From positions 1 to 8,025 of the forward strand of contig CAJTWU010000044.1 of NCBI GenBank assembly GCA_910579975.1: a stretch of DNA of 8,025 nucleotides, in the 5' to 3' direction. The notes below the pieces were generated by a model. That model worked only from the letters and a program-made list of their open reading frames with translations. It had not been told where the DNA came from and ran no database searches. Shown in pieces: positions 1-6,167 of this stretch. Both the position numbers and the translations under genes were made by a program. The DNA is from an uncultured Vampirovibrio sp. GTDB taxonomy: Bacteria; Cyanobacteriota; Vampirovibrionia; Gastranaerophilales; Gastranaerophilaceae. Each line of letters opens with the position of its first letter. Position 1 is the first letter of the stretch.

Positions 1-1
1 A

Positions 2-649
2 ATAGAAGGAGCCTCTGAAGGTGTTGGGCTGGGACATGAGTTTTTACGTCACGTTGAAAGATGCCGATTCTTAATTCACATTATTGATTTAACAGCAGAA
101 GACCCTGTTAAAAATTATAGAATAATTAATGAAGAGTTAAGAAAACACTCTAAAGAGTTAGCAAATCTTTATCAAATAATTGTATTGAATAAAATTGATT
201 CAATTCCAGAAGAAGACCGACTTAAATTTGAAACAGAGTTTAAAACATTTACGACGGATGTATTTTTGATTTCAGCTGTTACCAAAGAGGGTGTAAATGA
301 ATTATTACATTTTATTGACCAGAAAGTCGATGAAATACCTAAACCTGAATTTGATATTGACATTGAAGAAGATTTAGGAGCTTATGATAATGATGATAGT
401 GCGTTTGAAATAACAAAATTAGATAAAGAAACATATCTGATTTCAGGAGGAAAAATTAACCGTCTTGCAAAAGTAACAGATGCCCGTAATACTGAACAAG
501 TAGTAAGACTTCAAAACATATTAAAAAGCATGGGTGTTTTTGAAGTACTTCATGATTACGGACTTAAAAACGGCGATACTGTTATTTTAGGTCATTTAGA
601 ACTTGGTTATTATGACGACGAAATCTGGGGTGAAGGAAGCAAAGTTTAA
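2..649 (+). CDS. obg: Obg/CgtA GTPase, 3' part (5' end outside window)
   Basis: This is the C-terminal 215 codons of the ribosome-associated GTPase Obg (CgtA), which acts in large-subunit assembly and stress control. The visible part starts inside the G3 region (IEGASEGVGLGHEFLRHVER, the stretch after the family's DxPG). It continues with the G4 motif NKID (visible residues 63-66) and the G5 region ISAV (about 90-93). After an acidic linker (about 112-133) comes an OCT (Obg C-terminal) domain at about 135-212, recognisable by LISGGKINRLA and by GDTVILGHLELGYYDDE. The N-terminal glycine-rich Obg fold and the P-loop lie upstream of the window. The TTG at 185 is the Leu codon just before NKID, not a start. 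The TAA overlaps the ATG of tadA by one base, so the two are probably co-transcribed. OCT-bearing Obg is widespread, so it is a weak lineage clue. Identification is secure. Confidence 0.96.
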   Translation: MEGASEGVGLGHEFLRHVERCRFLIHIIDLTAEDPVKNYRIINEELRKHSKELANLYQIIVLNKIDSIPEEDRLKFETEFKTFTTDVFLISAVTKEGVNELLHFIDQKVDEIPKPEFDIDIEEDLGAYDNDDSAFEITKLDKETYLISGGKINRLAKVTDARNTEQVVRLQNILKSMGVFEVLHDYGLKNGDTVILGHLELGYYDDEIWGEGSKV

Positions 650-1065
650 TGAAAGATGCAATCTTTCAAGCCAAAAAATGTGAAATTGATGTTCCAATAG
701 GCTGTGTTATTAAAAAAGACGGACAAATAATAGCAGCCTCACATAATAGACGGGAATTAGACAATGACATTACTGCACATGCCGAAATACTTGCCATAAG
801 AGAAGCACAAAAAAAGCTCGGGACAACAAGGTTAACTGATTGCGAAATGTATGTTACTCTGGAACCATGCCCGATGTGCGGCTGGGCAATTATTCAGAGC
901 GGGATTAAAACTCTATACTTTGGCAGCTACAATAACCAATATGGAGCATTTTCAATTATTAATTTGCCAAATAACTTAAAAATTTATGGTGGCATTGAAG
1001 AAGATATTTGTAATAAAATATTAGAAGAGTTTTTTAAGGAATTAAGAAGTGATAACAAAAATTGA
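649..1065 (+). CDS. tadA: tRNA-specific adenosine deaminase TadA
   Basis: Zinc-dependent deaminase of the CDA fold, 138 residues. TadA converts A34 to inosine in the anticodon of tRNA-Arg(ACG), allowing it to read CGU, CGC and CGA. The zinc site is intact: HAE at 44-46 (His44 ligand, Glu46 proton shuttle) and PCPMC at 73-77 (Cys74 and Cys77 ligands). The N-terminal AKK..DVPIGCVI and the NRRELDND segment before TAHAE also fit TadA. The ATG shares one base with the obg stop, and an AAGGA-type ribosome site at about 633-639 lies inside obg, so translation is probably coupled. The segment between FGSYNNQYGA (91-100) and GGIEED (114-119) is about seven residues shorter than the same segment recalled from E. 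coli TadA and lacks its Gly-Ser and Asn-His. The exact substrate is therefore slightly less certain than the fold. Another CDA-family deaminase is the alternative. Confidence 0.88.
   Translation: MKDAIFQAKKCEIDVPIGCVIKKDGQIIAASHNRRELDNDITAHAEILAIREAQKKLGTTRLTDCEMYVTLEPCPMCGWAIIQSGIKTLYFGSYNNQYGAFSIINLPNNLKIYGGIEEDICNKILEEFFKELRSDNKN
1036..1040 (+). promoter_or_regulatory. Shine-Dalgarno supporting a GTG start at 1049
   Basis: AAGGA lies 8 bases upstream of the GTG at 1049, within the 3' end of tadA. There is no in-frame ATG in the first half of the downstream gene (the next Met is residue 148), and the family's conserved N-terminal DPIQFIH/AYG region begins soon after this GTG. The GTG is therefore the supported start. 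Confidence 0.6.
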
Positions 1066-1801
1066 GCTTGATAAATTAGTTGAAAAGTATGAAACAAAAG
1101 AATTTATAAAGGATGACCCTATACAATTCATACACCAAGGTAAAAACAAAGAAGAAAGTGAGCTTTTAGGCTTTATTGCCTCACTTTTTGCTTATGGAAA
1201 CAGAAAAGTTTTTATAAAAAAACTGGAAGAAATTTTTACTAAAGCAAATAGTGATATTGTAGGTTTTATTAAAAATGGAGATTTTTCTTCTCTAAAAGGT
1301 GTTGAATACAGATTTTCAAAAGAAAATGATATAATCCCGATTTTTGAAATATTAAGCAAACTTTACAATGAGTCCAAAGGTTTAGAAGAATTATTTGAAT
1401 ACGGTTATAATTCTCCAAGAATTGATAAAACTGTAGTAGACTATTTTTACTCAAATGCTCCAAAAACAGCCGGACAAGGTTTTTATCACATGATACCAAA
1501 TCCTGATAACGGCGGAGCTATGAAGCGTATGAATATGTTCTTACGATGGATGGTTAGAAAAGGTCCGGTAGACCTGGGTATATGGTCATTTATGCAGCCA
1601 AAAGATTTGTTAATTCCTCTTGACGTTCATGTAGCAAGGGTATCAAGAGAAATGGGACTGTTAAAACGTAAAAGCAATGACTATAGAGCAGTTCTCGAGC
1701 TTATGGAACCTCTTCGGGAATTTTGTCCGGAGGATCCTGTAAAATATGATTTTGCAATGTTTGCTTTTGGTGTAGAATATAAAAACAAAACAGGAGGATA
1801 G
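1049..1801 (+). CDS. TIGR02757/DUF2400 family protein, function unknown
   Basis: A 250-residue protein of the TIGR02757 (DUF2400) family, which has no established function. Family landmarks in order: DPIQFIH (24-29) followed by LLGFIASLFAYGNR (39-52), then KRMNMFLRWMVR (159-170), VDLGIW (174-179), the LIPLDVHVAR segment (188-197) with Asp192 and His194, and DPVKYDFAMFAFG (229-241). The length is close to the family's usual size. The LDxHxxR stretch recalls the helix-hairpin-helix/GPD DNA glycosylase superfamily, but calling it a DNA-repair enzyme would be inference only. It starts at GTG, overlaps the end of tadA by 17 bases, and its stop is 3 bases before the next ATG, so it sits inside the obg operon. 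No signal peptide or membrane segment is visible, so it is probably cytoplasmic. Family assignment is confident; the role is unknown. Confidence 0.85.
   Translation: MITKIELDKLVEKYETKEFIKDDPIQFIHQGKNKEESELLGFIASLFAYGNRKVFIKKLEEIFTKANSDIVGFIKNGDFSSLKGVEYRFSKENDIIPIFEILSKLYNESKGLEELFEYGYNSPRIDKTVVDYFYSNAPKTAGQGFYHMIPNPDNGGAMKRMNMFLRWMVRKGPVDLGIWSFMQPKDLLIPLDVHVARVSREMGLLKRKSNDYRAVLELMEPLREFCPEDPVKYDFAMFAFGVEYKNKTGG
1792..1797 (+). promoter_or_regulatory. Strong Shine-Dalgarno (AGGAGG) for the TPR gene
   Basis: A perfect AGGAGG overlaps the last codons of the DUF2400 gene and lies 7 bases before the ATG at 1805. It fixes that start and is the strongest ribosome site in this operon. Confidence 0.8.
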
Positions 1802-1804
1802 CAT

Positions 1805-2455
1805 ATGGATAAATTTGATGTTAGAGGAGCAAAGCTTCTGGCAATAATAGGTTTGATATTATTTATATTTATTATGGTAATTGCAAATGCTTATCAGTAT
1901 TTGCCAACAGATAATTCTGATATCCCTGATGTAAACTCTGAAATCAATCAACCAATTGAAAATGCAAATGAAGATAACTATAACGTAGAAACTGATAATG
2001 AAGAAAATAATGATTCAGAAGAAACAAATTATAATCAGTCTCATGAAAATGATGGTGAAACGGTTTCTAATAATGAATATACTCCATTAGAAAATATCGA
2101 TAATGAAGATAATTCGGACAATTCTGAAAACAACTTTGCAGAATGTATTAATAATGCAAAACAGCTAAAAGATGAAAAAAAACTTGTTAAAGCTGTTGAA
2201 GAATATCAGAAAGCTCTAAACTTAGCAGAAAATTCAAAACAAAAAGCTGAATGTTATGAAGAAATTTCGACAATTTATGCTGTAACTAAAAAATATGGAA
2301 CTGCATTGTCATATGCACAAAAAGCGTATAATCTTTCTCCATCCACATCAAGAGAAATACTTTTAGCCCGACTTTATTACAAAACAGGAAGTACAGACAA
2401 AGCCTCTGATAGAATAAATAATGTATTGCGAAGAGATTTCAATCAGGATAATTAA
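1805..2455 (+). CDS. Membrane-anchored TPR-repeat protein
   Basis: A 216-residue protein with no recognised specific family. A short basic N-terminus (Lys3, Arg7, Lys10) precedes one hydrophobic helix at about 11-29 (LLAIIGLILF and on), which reads as a signal anchor with the rest outside the cytoplasm. Residues about 33-110 form a low-complexity linker very rich in Asn, Asp and Glu, probably disordered. The C-terminal third (about 112-212) is made of two to three tetratricopeptide repeats: one at about 114-142 (A..EEYQKALNLA), one at about 146-179 (the best match: AECYEEISTIY, then YGTALSYAQKAYNLSP) and a weaker one at about 183-212. TPRs usually bind partner proteins, so this could be a periplasmic scaffold; the partner is unknown. 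It is the last gene of the obg operon, with a strong ribosome site and a terminator just after its stop. Confidence 0.8.
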   Translation: MDKFDVRGAKLLAIIGLILFIFIMVIANAYQYLPTDNSDIPDVNSEINQPIENANEDNYNVETDNEENNDSEETNYNQSHENDGETVSNNEYTPLENIDNEDNSDNSENNFAECINNAKQLKDEKKLVKAVEEYQKALNLAENSKQKAECYEEISTIYAVTKKYGTALSYAQKAYNLSPSTSREILLARLYYKTGSTDKASDRINNVLRRDFNQDN

Positions 2456-2457
2456 AT

Positions 2458-2491
2458 AAAAAAGGCTTCTTAAATTTAAGAAGCCTTTTTT
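2458..2491. terminator. Bidirectional intrinsic terminator
   Basis: A perfect inverted repeat with two 17-base arms (2458-2474 and 2475-2491). The core GGCTTCTTAAA pairs with TTTAAGAAGCC, flanked by six A on the left and six T on the right. Read on plus, the hairpin and T run follow the TPR gene stop (2455) by two bases. Read on minus, the same structure follows the rmlA stop (2493-2495) by one base. One element therefore ends two convergent units. Confidence 0.93.
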
Positions 2492-2492
2492 A

Positions 2493-3386
2493 TTATACCA
2501 ATAATTCTTCAAGTTTCGGTTGAGCAATGACATTTCTTACATATTGATAATAACCATTGTTAAGCCCGTATTTTTCAATTTCTTTAAGCAGCTTTTCTCT
2601 GGAAATAAACCCTTGATTGTATGCGATTTCTTCCAGACAAGCAATTTTAACTCCTTTATTCAATTCCATTGTTTGCACAAATACACTTGCTTGAAGCATT
2701 GAATCGTGTGTACCTGTATCAAGCCATGCGAAACCTCTTCCAAGAATTTCCACGTTCAAAGAACCGGCTTCCAAATACATTCTGTTTAAATCAGTAATCT
2801 CCAGTTCGCCTCTATTAGAAGGTCTTAAATGTTTTGCATAATTACAGACATTTTTATCATAGAAGTAAAGTCCGGTAACAGCATAGTTAGATTTTGGAAG
2901 CATTGGTTTTTCTTCAAGAGAAATTGCTTTTTTATCTTTATCAAACTCTACAACACCAAACCTTTCAGGATCCTTAACTGTATAGCCGAAAACAGTAGCA
3001 CCATGATTTTTGGAAATAGCTTCTTTCATCAAAGTTGAAAAACCATGACCATGGAAAATATTATCACCAAGAATAAGCGCTACGTCATCTCCGGCAATGA
3101 AATCCTCTCCTAAAAGAAAGGCATCTGCAATACCTCTTTGAACATATTGAATTTTATAATGTAAATTTAAACCAAATTGAGAGCCGTTACCTAATAATTT
3201 AATAAAATTATCATAATCAATCTCATTTGTAATAATAAGAATATCTTTTATTCCAGCCAACATAAGAGTCGAAAGCGGATAATAAATCATAGGTTTATCA
3301 TAAACAGGCAATAAAATTTTTGAAATAGGCTGTGATGCCGGATATAAACGGGTACCTGCACCTCCTGCTAAAATAATCCCTTTCAA
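2493..3386 (-). CDS. rmlA: Glucose-1-phosphate thymidylyltransferase
   Basis: RmlA (RfbA) joins dTTP and glucose-1-phosphate to give dTDP-glucose and pyrophosphate, the first step toward dTDP-rhamnose and related surface sugars; it acts in the cytoplasm. The 297 residues match the family's usual length. Landmarks are the nucleotidyltransferase signature LAGGAGTRL (6-14) with Lys23 in ISKILLPVYDKPM, LGDNIF (106-111), FGVVEFD (143-149), LEEKP (157-161), VTGLYFYD (170-177), GELEITDLN (193-201) and WLDTGTHDS (221-229). The start is TTG, not ATG: it gives the exact family N-terminus MKGIILAGG and is preceded by GGAGG at six bases. It lies 14 bases after the thioredoxin-fold gene, probably in the same transcript. 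No rmlB, rmlC or rmlD is nearby, so the rest of the pathway must be elsewhere if present. Confidence 0.95.
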   Translation of the reverse strand: MKGIILAGGAGTRLYPASQPISKILLPVYDKPMIYYPLSTLMLAGIKDILIITNEIDYDNFIKLLGNGSQFGLNLHYKIQYVQRGIADAFLLGEDFIAGDDVALILGDNIFHGHGFSTLMKEAISKNHGATVFGYTVKDPERFGVVEFDKDKKAISLEEKPMLPKSNYAVTGLYFYDKNVCNYAKHLRPSNRGELEITDLNRMYLEAGSLNVEILGRGFAWLDTGTHDSMLQASVFVQTMELNKGVKIACLEEIAYNQGFISREKLLKEIEKYGLNNGYYQYVRNVIAQPKLEELLV

Positions 3387-3392
3387 TTTAAA

Positions 3393-3397
3393 CCTCC
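3393..3397 (-). promoter_or_regulatory. Shine-Dalgarno deciding the TTG start of rmlA
   Basis: On minus, GGAGG is followed by TTTAAA and then TTG (3386-3384). The next in-frame ATG would be residue 33, past the GGAGTR active-site loop, so this ribosome site supports the TTG initiation codon. Confidence 0.75.
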
Positions 3398-3400
3398 AAT

Positions 3401-3769
3401 CTATTTTACAAACGACTTTACTCTTTGACTAACACAAGAATAATCGGTTAAACAATGAGGTGGAACCATTGTTGTCTGTTTAGTCTTATTATTAATCAAC
3501 AATACAAAAGGCACATAAACCGCTTTATACTTATATGCAATGGTTTCGCCATATTCTGTGTTGCCATCAAGTTTAACAAATTTACATTTATTTCCAAATG
3601 CAGAAACAAGTTTTTTATAATTAGGTTCAAACTTTTTACAATATCCGCATTGAGGAGTATAAATATATAGAAAAATATTATCATTATTTCTCATTGCATC
3701 TTCAAATTGTCCTGCAAAAACAGGGATTGTTAAAAATAATGATATAAAGCACAATAAAATCTTAATCAT
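3401..3769 (-). CDS. Secreted thioredoxin-fold protein with a CGYC active site
   Basis: A 122-residue thiol-disulfide oxidoreductase-like protein. Residues 1-19 form a signal peptide (Lys3, hydrophobic LLCFISLFLTIPV, then VFA with likely cleavage before Gly20), so the mature protein is probably periplasmic. The thioredoxin fold is supported by YTPQCGYCKKFEP (38-49; redox pair Cys41 and Cys44), KFVKLDGN (63-70) and a likely cis-proline at Pro87 (VYVPFVLL). CGYC is also the active-site sequence of DsbC-type isomerases, but no DsbC dimerisation domain is present. Three further cysteines occur at 62, 106 and 112; Cys106 and Cys112 lie in a C-terminal tail and could form a second disulfide. The gene precedes rmlA by 14 bases. 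No Shine-Dalgarno precedes the ATG and the promoter ends 6 bases before it, suggesting a leaderless mRNA. The physiological substrate is unknown. Confidence 0.85.
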   Translation of the reverse strand: MIKILLCFISLFLTIPVFAGQFEDAMRNNDNIFLYIYTPQCGYCKKFEPNYKKLVSAFGNKCKFVKLDGNTEYGETIAYKYKAVYVPFVLLINNKTKQTTMVPPHCLTDYSCVSQRVKSFVK

Positions 3770-3775
3770 AGAAAG

Positions 3776-3804
3776 ATAATAACGCCTAAATATAGTTTAG
3801 TCAA
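3776..3804 (-). promoter_or_regulatory. Sigma-70-type promoter of the thioredoxin-rmlA unit
   Basis: On minus, TTGACT (3804-3799, 5 of 6 matches to TTGACA) is followed after 17 bases by TATTAT (3781-3776, 5 of 6 matches to TATAAT). Six bases (CTTTCT) then separate the -10 box from the ATG at 3769. The expected transcription start falls on or next to the A of the start codon. A second, weaker reading (TTGTAA at 3815-3810, TATTTA at 3792-3787, spacing 17) would give a leader of only about ten bases, still without a ribosome site. Confidence 0.6.
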
Positions 3805-3809
3805 ATATA

Positions 3810-3838
3810 TTACAATACGAAGTATTTTATGTCATAAT
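3810..3838 (+). promoter_or_regulatory. Probable promoter of the helicase gene
   Basis: TTACAA (3810-3815) is followed at 17 bases by CATAAT (3833-3838), which is preceded by TGT to make an extended -10. The predicted start near 3845 leaves a leader of about 22 bases containing GAGG (3858-3861), 5 bases before the ATG at 3867. A perfect TATAAT at 3838-3843 is an alternative -10 but lacks a matching -35. A 5+3+5 inverted repeat (AATAC/GTATT, 3814-3826) sits in the spacer and may or may not matter. Confidence 0.45.
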
Positions 3839-3866
3839 ATAATAAGAATAGTTTAATGAGGTTTAT

Positions 3867-6161
3867 ATGTACGAATTTCCTTTCGAGCTGGATGATTTCC
3901 AAAAAGAAGCTTGTGAATGTATTACAAACAAGAAAAGTGTTGTTGTTTGTGCTCCTACAGGAGCCGGTAAAACAGTAATAGCACAGCATGCAATTCACAG
4001 AGCTCTTGAAGAAGGGAAAAAGGTATTCTATACAACACCCCTAAAAGCTCTTTCAAATCAAAAATTTAGTGATTTTTCCGAAAAATATGGTGCTGATAAA
4101 GTCGGACTGTTAACTGGTGATACTTCATTTAACAGAAATGCCCAAATTGTAGTTATGACGACTGAAGTATTTAGAAATATGCTTTATGGTACAAATTTCG
4201 GCTCTGTTACCGATAATCTTCAAGATGTTCGATATGTAATTCTTGATGAAGTTCATTATATGAATGACGAACAAAGAGGAACTGTATGGGAAGAAAGTAT
4301 TATTTATTGTCCTACAAATGTTCAGATTATAGCTCTATCTGCAACTGTTGCAAATGCTGATAAATTAACTGATTGGATTAATACGGTACATTCAAGAACA
4401 GAACTTATTAATACAGACTTTCGGCCTGTTCCACTCAAGTTTTACTATTTTGACTCATCCCAGCCTAATACAATTTTACCATTGTTAACTCCATCCGGAG
4501 CTTTAAATAAAAAAATTAAACCAGAGAAAAAACAATTCAAAAAAGGTAAATTTGTACAGAAAAAAAATGTCGTTAAAGATGTTGTAAGAAACTTACATGA
4601 AAAAGATATGCTTCCGGCAATATATTTTACATTTTCAAGAAAAAAATGTGACGAACAAATGGAAAAATGTGCTGAATTATGCCTTGTAACTCCAAAAGAA
4701 CAAGAACAAATTCGTCAAATCATTGATGACTATATTGCTGAAAATCCTTATTTATACAAAAACAAACATATTGAGTATCTTCTTCAAGGAGTAGCCTCTC
4801 ACCATGCCGGATTGTTACCGGGATGGAAAGTACTGGTAGAAAAATTATTCCAAAAAGGATTAATAAAAGTTGTTTTTGCAACAGAAACACTAGCAGCCGG
4901 TATTAACATGCCTGCTCGCTCCACAGTAATCAGCTCCATTAGCAAACGTACTGATAACGGACACAGAATGCTTACTCCTAGTGAATTTTTGCAAATGTCA
5001 GGACGTGCCGGACGAAGAGGAATGGATGAAATTGGTTATGTCACTATTATTGGAACAGCATTTCAAACACCAGAAGAAGTAGCAGAACTTGTTTTAAGCG
5101 AAGCTAATCCGCTTGAAAGCAAATTTTCACCAAGTTATTCAATGGTTCTTAACTTACTTCAGAGATTTTCTCTTGAAGAAGCTAAAGAACTTGTATTAAA
5201 AAGCTTTGGTTACTTTTCTTCAAATTCAAGAATTGAGCCATTGTTATTATTGAAGGAATTTAATCAAGAAAAAATTAATGAGTGTAATTCTTTTACATGT
5301 TATTGCAAACGTTCAACAGAAGATTTATTGGAATACAATAAAATTAGGGACATGTATGTTCAAAATAGAAAAATATTCAAAGTTATTCAAAAACAGGAGA
5401 AAAAGAAAAACAGACCTTTAACCCCTGAGATTATTGAATTTAGAGAAAAGACAAAAGACTTGCTTAATCAAATGCACTCTTATGAATGCGACCAATGCAA
5501 ACTTTATAAAAAGCATATGAAATCAGTAGAAGTACTTGACCGATATCTGGCAAAACAGAAGTCATTGGATAAAGAAATTGAAAAACAAAAAGATATTTTC
5601 TGGAATAAATTTTTAGCTCATAGAGCAGTATTAGCAGACTATGGTTATATTAAAGATGATTACCCAACAGAGCAAGGTGTAACCATTTCACAAGTTCGTT
5701 CTGAAAATGAATTGTTCTTGGCAAGAGTAATTTTTTCAGGAGTATTGGAAAACCTTACACCGGCGGAATTAGCCTCTGTTATATGCGCTCTTACAACAGA
5801 AGATATGAGAGCAGACTTATTCTCGCAATTACCGCTTTCAACCACTGTTCGTAAAACTCTGAACAAAATTAAAGATATTAAACGCGATTTAGACAAAAAA
5901 CAAAAATATTACGACGTTGAAGATCCAATGTACATTAACGGTTATTATTCACCATTAATCGAAATGTGGGTTAACGGAGCAGAATGGGATTCTATTATAG
6001 ATCAAGTTGATATGGGTGAAGGTGACATTGTAAGATGTTTCAAACGAGTAATTGATGTTTTAAGACAATTCTGTACAATATCAAATATACCAGAAACTCT
6101 GGTATTTACTGCACGAGAAGCTATTGAAATGATACAAAGAAGCCCGATAGACGTAGATTAA
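3867..6161 (+). CDS. Ski2-like DEVH-box RNA helicase, cyanobacterial type, with DSHCT domain
   Basis: A 764-residue superfamily-2 ATP-dependent helicase. Motifs in order: N-terminal FPFELDDFQ (4-12), Walker A APTGAGKT (29-36), Ia TTPLKALSNQ (56-65), LLTGDTSFNR (81-90), II DEVH (127-130), III SAT (158-160), IV region YFTFSRKKCD (253-262), V ATETLAAGINMPA (338-350) and VI QMSGRAGRRGMD (376-387). A basic insert (about 214-233) follows the first RecA domain. Residues about 460-580 form a charged helical region with cysteines at 473, 478, 480, 541 and 544. The rest (about 590-764; SENELFLARVIFSGVLENLTP at 612-632 in part) matches a DSHCT domain. Relatives include eukaryotic Ski2/Mtr4, actinobacterial HelY and chloroplast ISE2; the sequence style is closest to cyanobacterial members as I recall them. 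A role in RNA processing or turnover is the family-based inference. It appears monocistronic, with its own promoter and a GAGG ribosome site. Confidence 0.92.
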   Translation: MYEFPFELDDFQKEACECITNKKSVVVCAPTGAGKTVIAQHAIHRALEEGKKVFYTTPLKALSNQKFSDFSEKYGADKVGLLTGDTSFNRNAQIVVMTTEVFRNMLYGTNFGSVTDNLQDVRYVILDEVHYMNDEQRGTVWEESIIYCPTNVQIIALSATVANADKLTDWINTVHSRTELINTDFRPVPLKFYYFDSSQPNTILPLLTPSGALNKKIKPEKKQFKKGKFVQKKNVVKDVVRNLHEKDMLPAIYFTFSRKKCDEQMEKCAELCLVTPKEQEQIRQIIDDYIAENPYLYKNKHIEYLLQGVASHHAGLLPGWKVLVEKLFQKGLIKVVFATETLAAGINMPARSTVISSISKRTDNGHRMLTPSEFLQMSGRAGRRGMDEIGYVTIIGTAFQTPEEVAELVLSEANPLESKFSPSYSMVLNLLQRFSLEEAKELVLKSFGYFSSNSRIEPLLLLKEFNQEKINECNSFTCYCKRSTEDLLEYNKIRDMYVQNRKIFKVIQKQEKKKNRPLTPEIIEFREKTKDLLNQMHSYECDQCKLYKKHMKSVEVLDRYLAKQKSLDKEIEKQKDIFWNKFLAHRAVLADYGYIKDDYPTEQGVTISQVRSENELFLARVIFSGVLENLTPAELASVICALTTEDMRADLFSQLPLSTTVRKTLNKIKDIKRDLDKKQKYYDVEDPMYINGYYSPLIEMWVNGAEWDSIIDQVDMGEGDIVRCFKRVIDVLRQFCTISNIPETLVFTAREAIEMIQRSPIDVD

Positions 6162-6167
6162 GGAAAC

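Noticed and set aside
185..649. A separate 154-residue gene starting at 185
   Set aside because: The frame is open from the left edge of the window and encodes continuous Obg sequence through the G3 and G4 motifs. The TTG at 185 is an internal Leu codon.
2520..3038. Plus-strand open frames within rmlA
   Set aside because: They are antisense to a fully conserved rmlA, have no supporting ribosome sites and give cysteine- and phenylalanine-rich products typical of shadow frames.
3401..3769. The thioredoxin-fold protein as a lipoprotein (Cys7 within a hydrophobic stretch)
   Set aside because: Cys7 lies too early, inside the hydrophobic core of the signal, while a lipobox cysteine follows the core. 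VFA before Gly20 fits ordinary signal peptidase cleavage better.
5660..5896. Minus-strand 78-codon frame within the helicase
   Set aside because: It lies opposite the conserved DSHCT coding sequence, with no promoter or ribosome site evidence and no recognisable protein.
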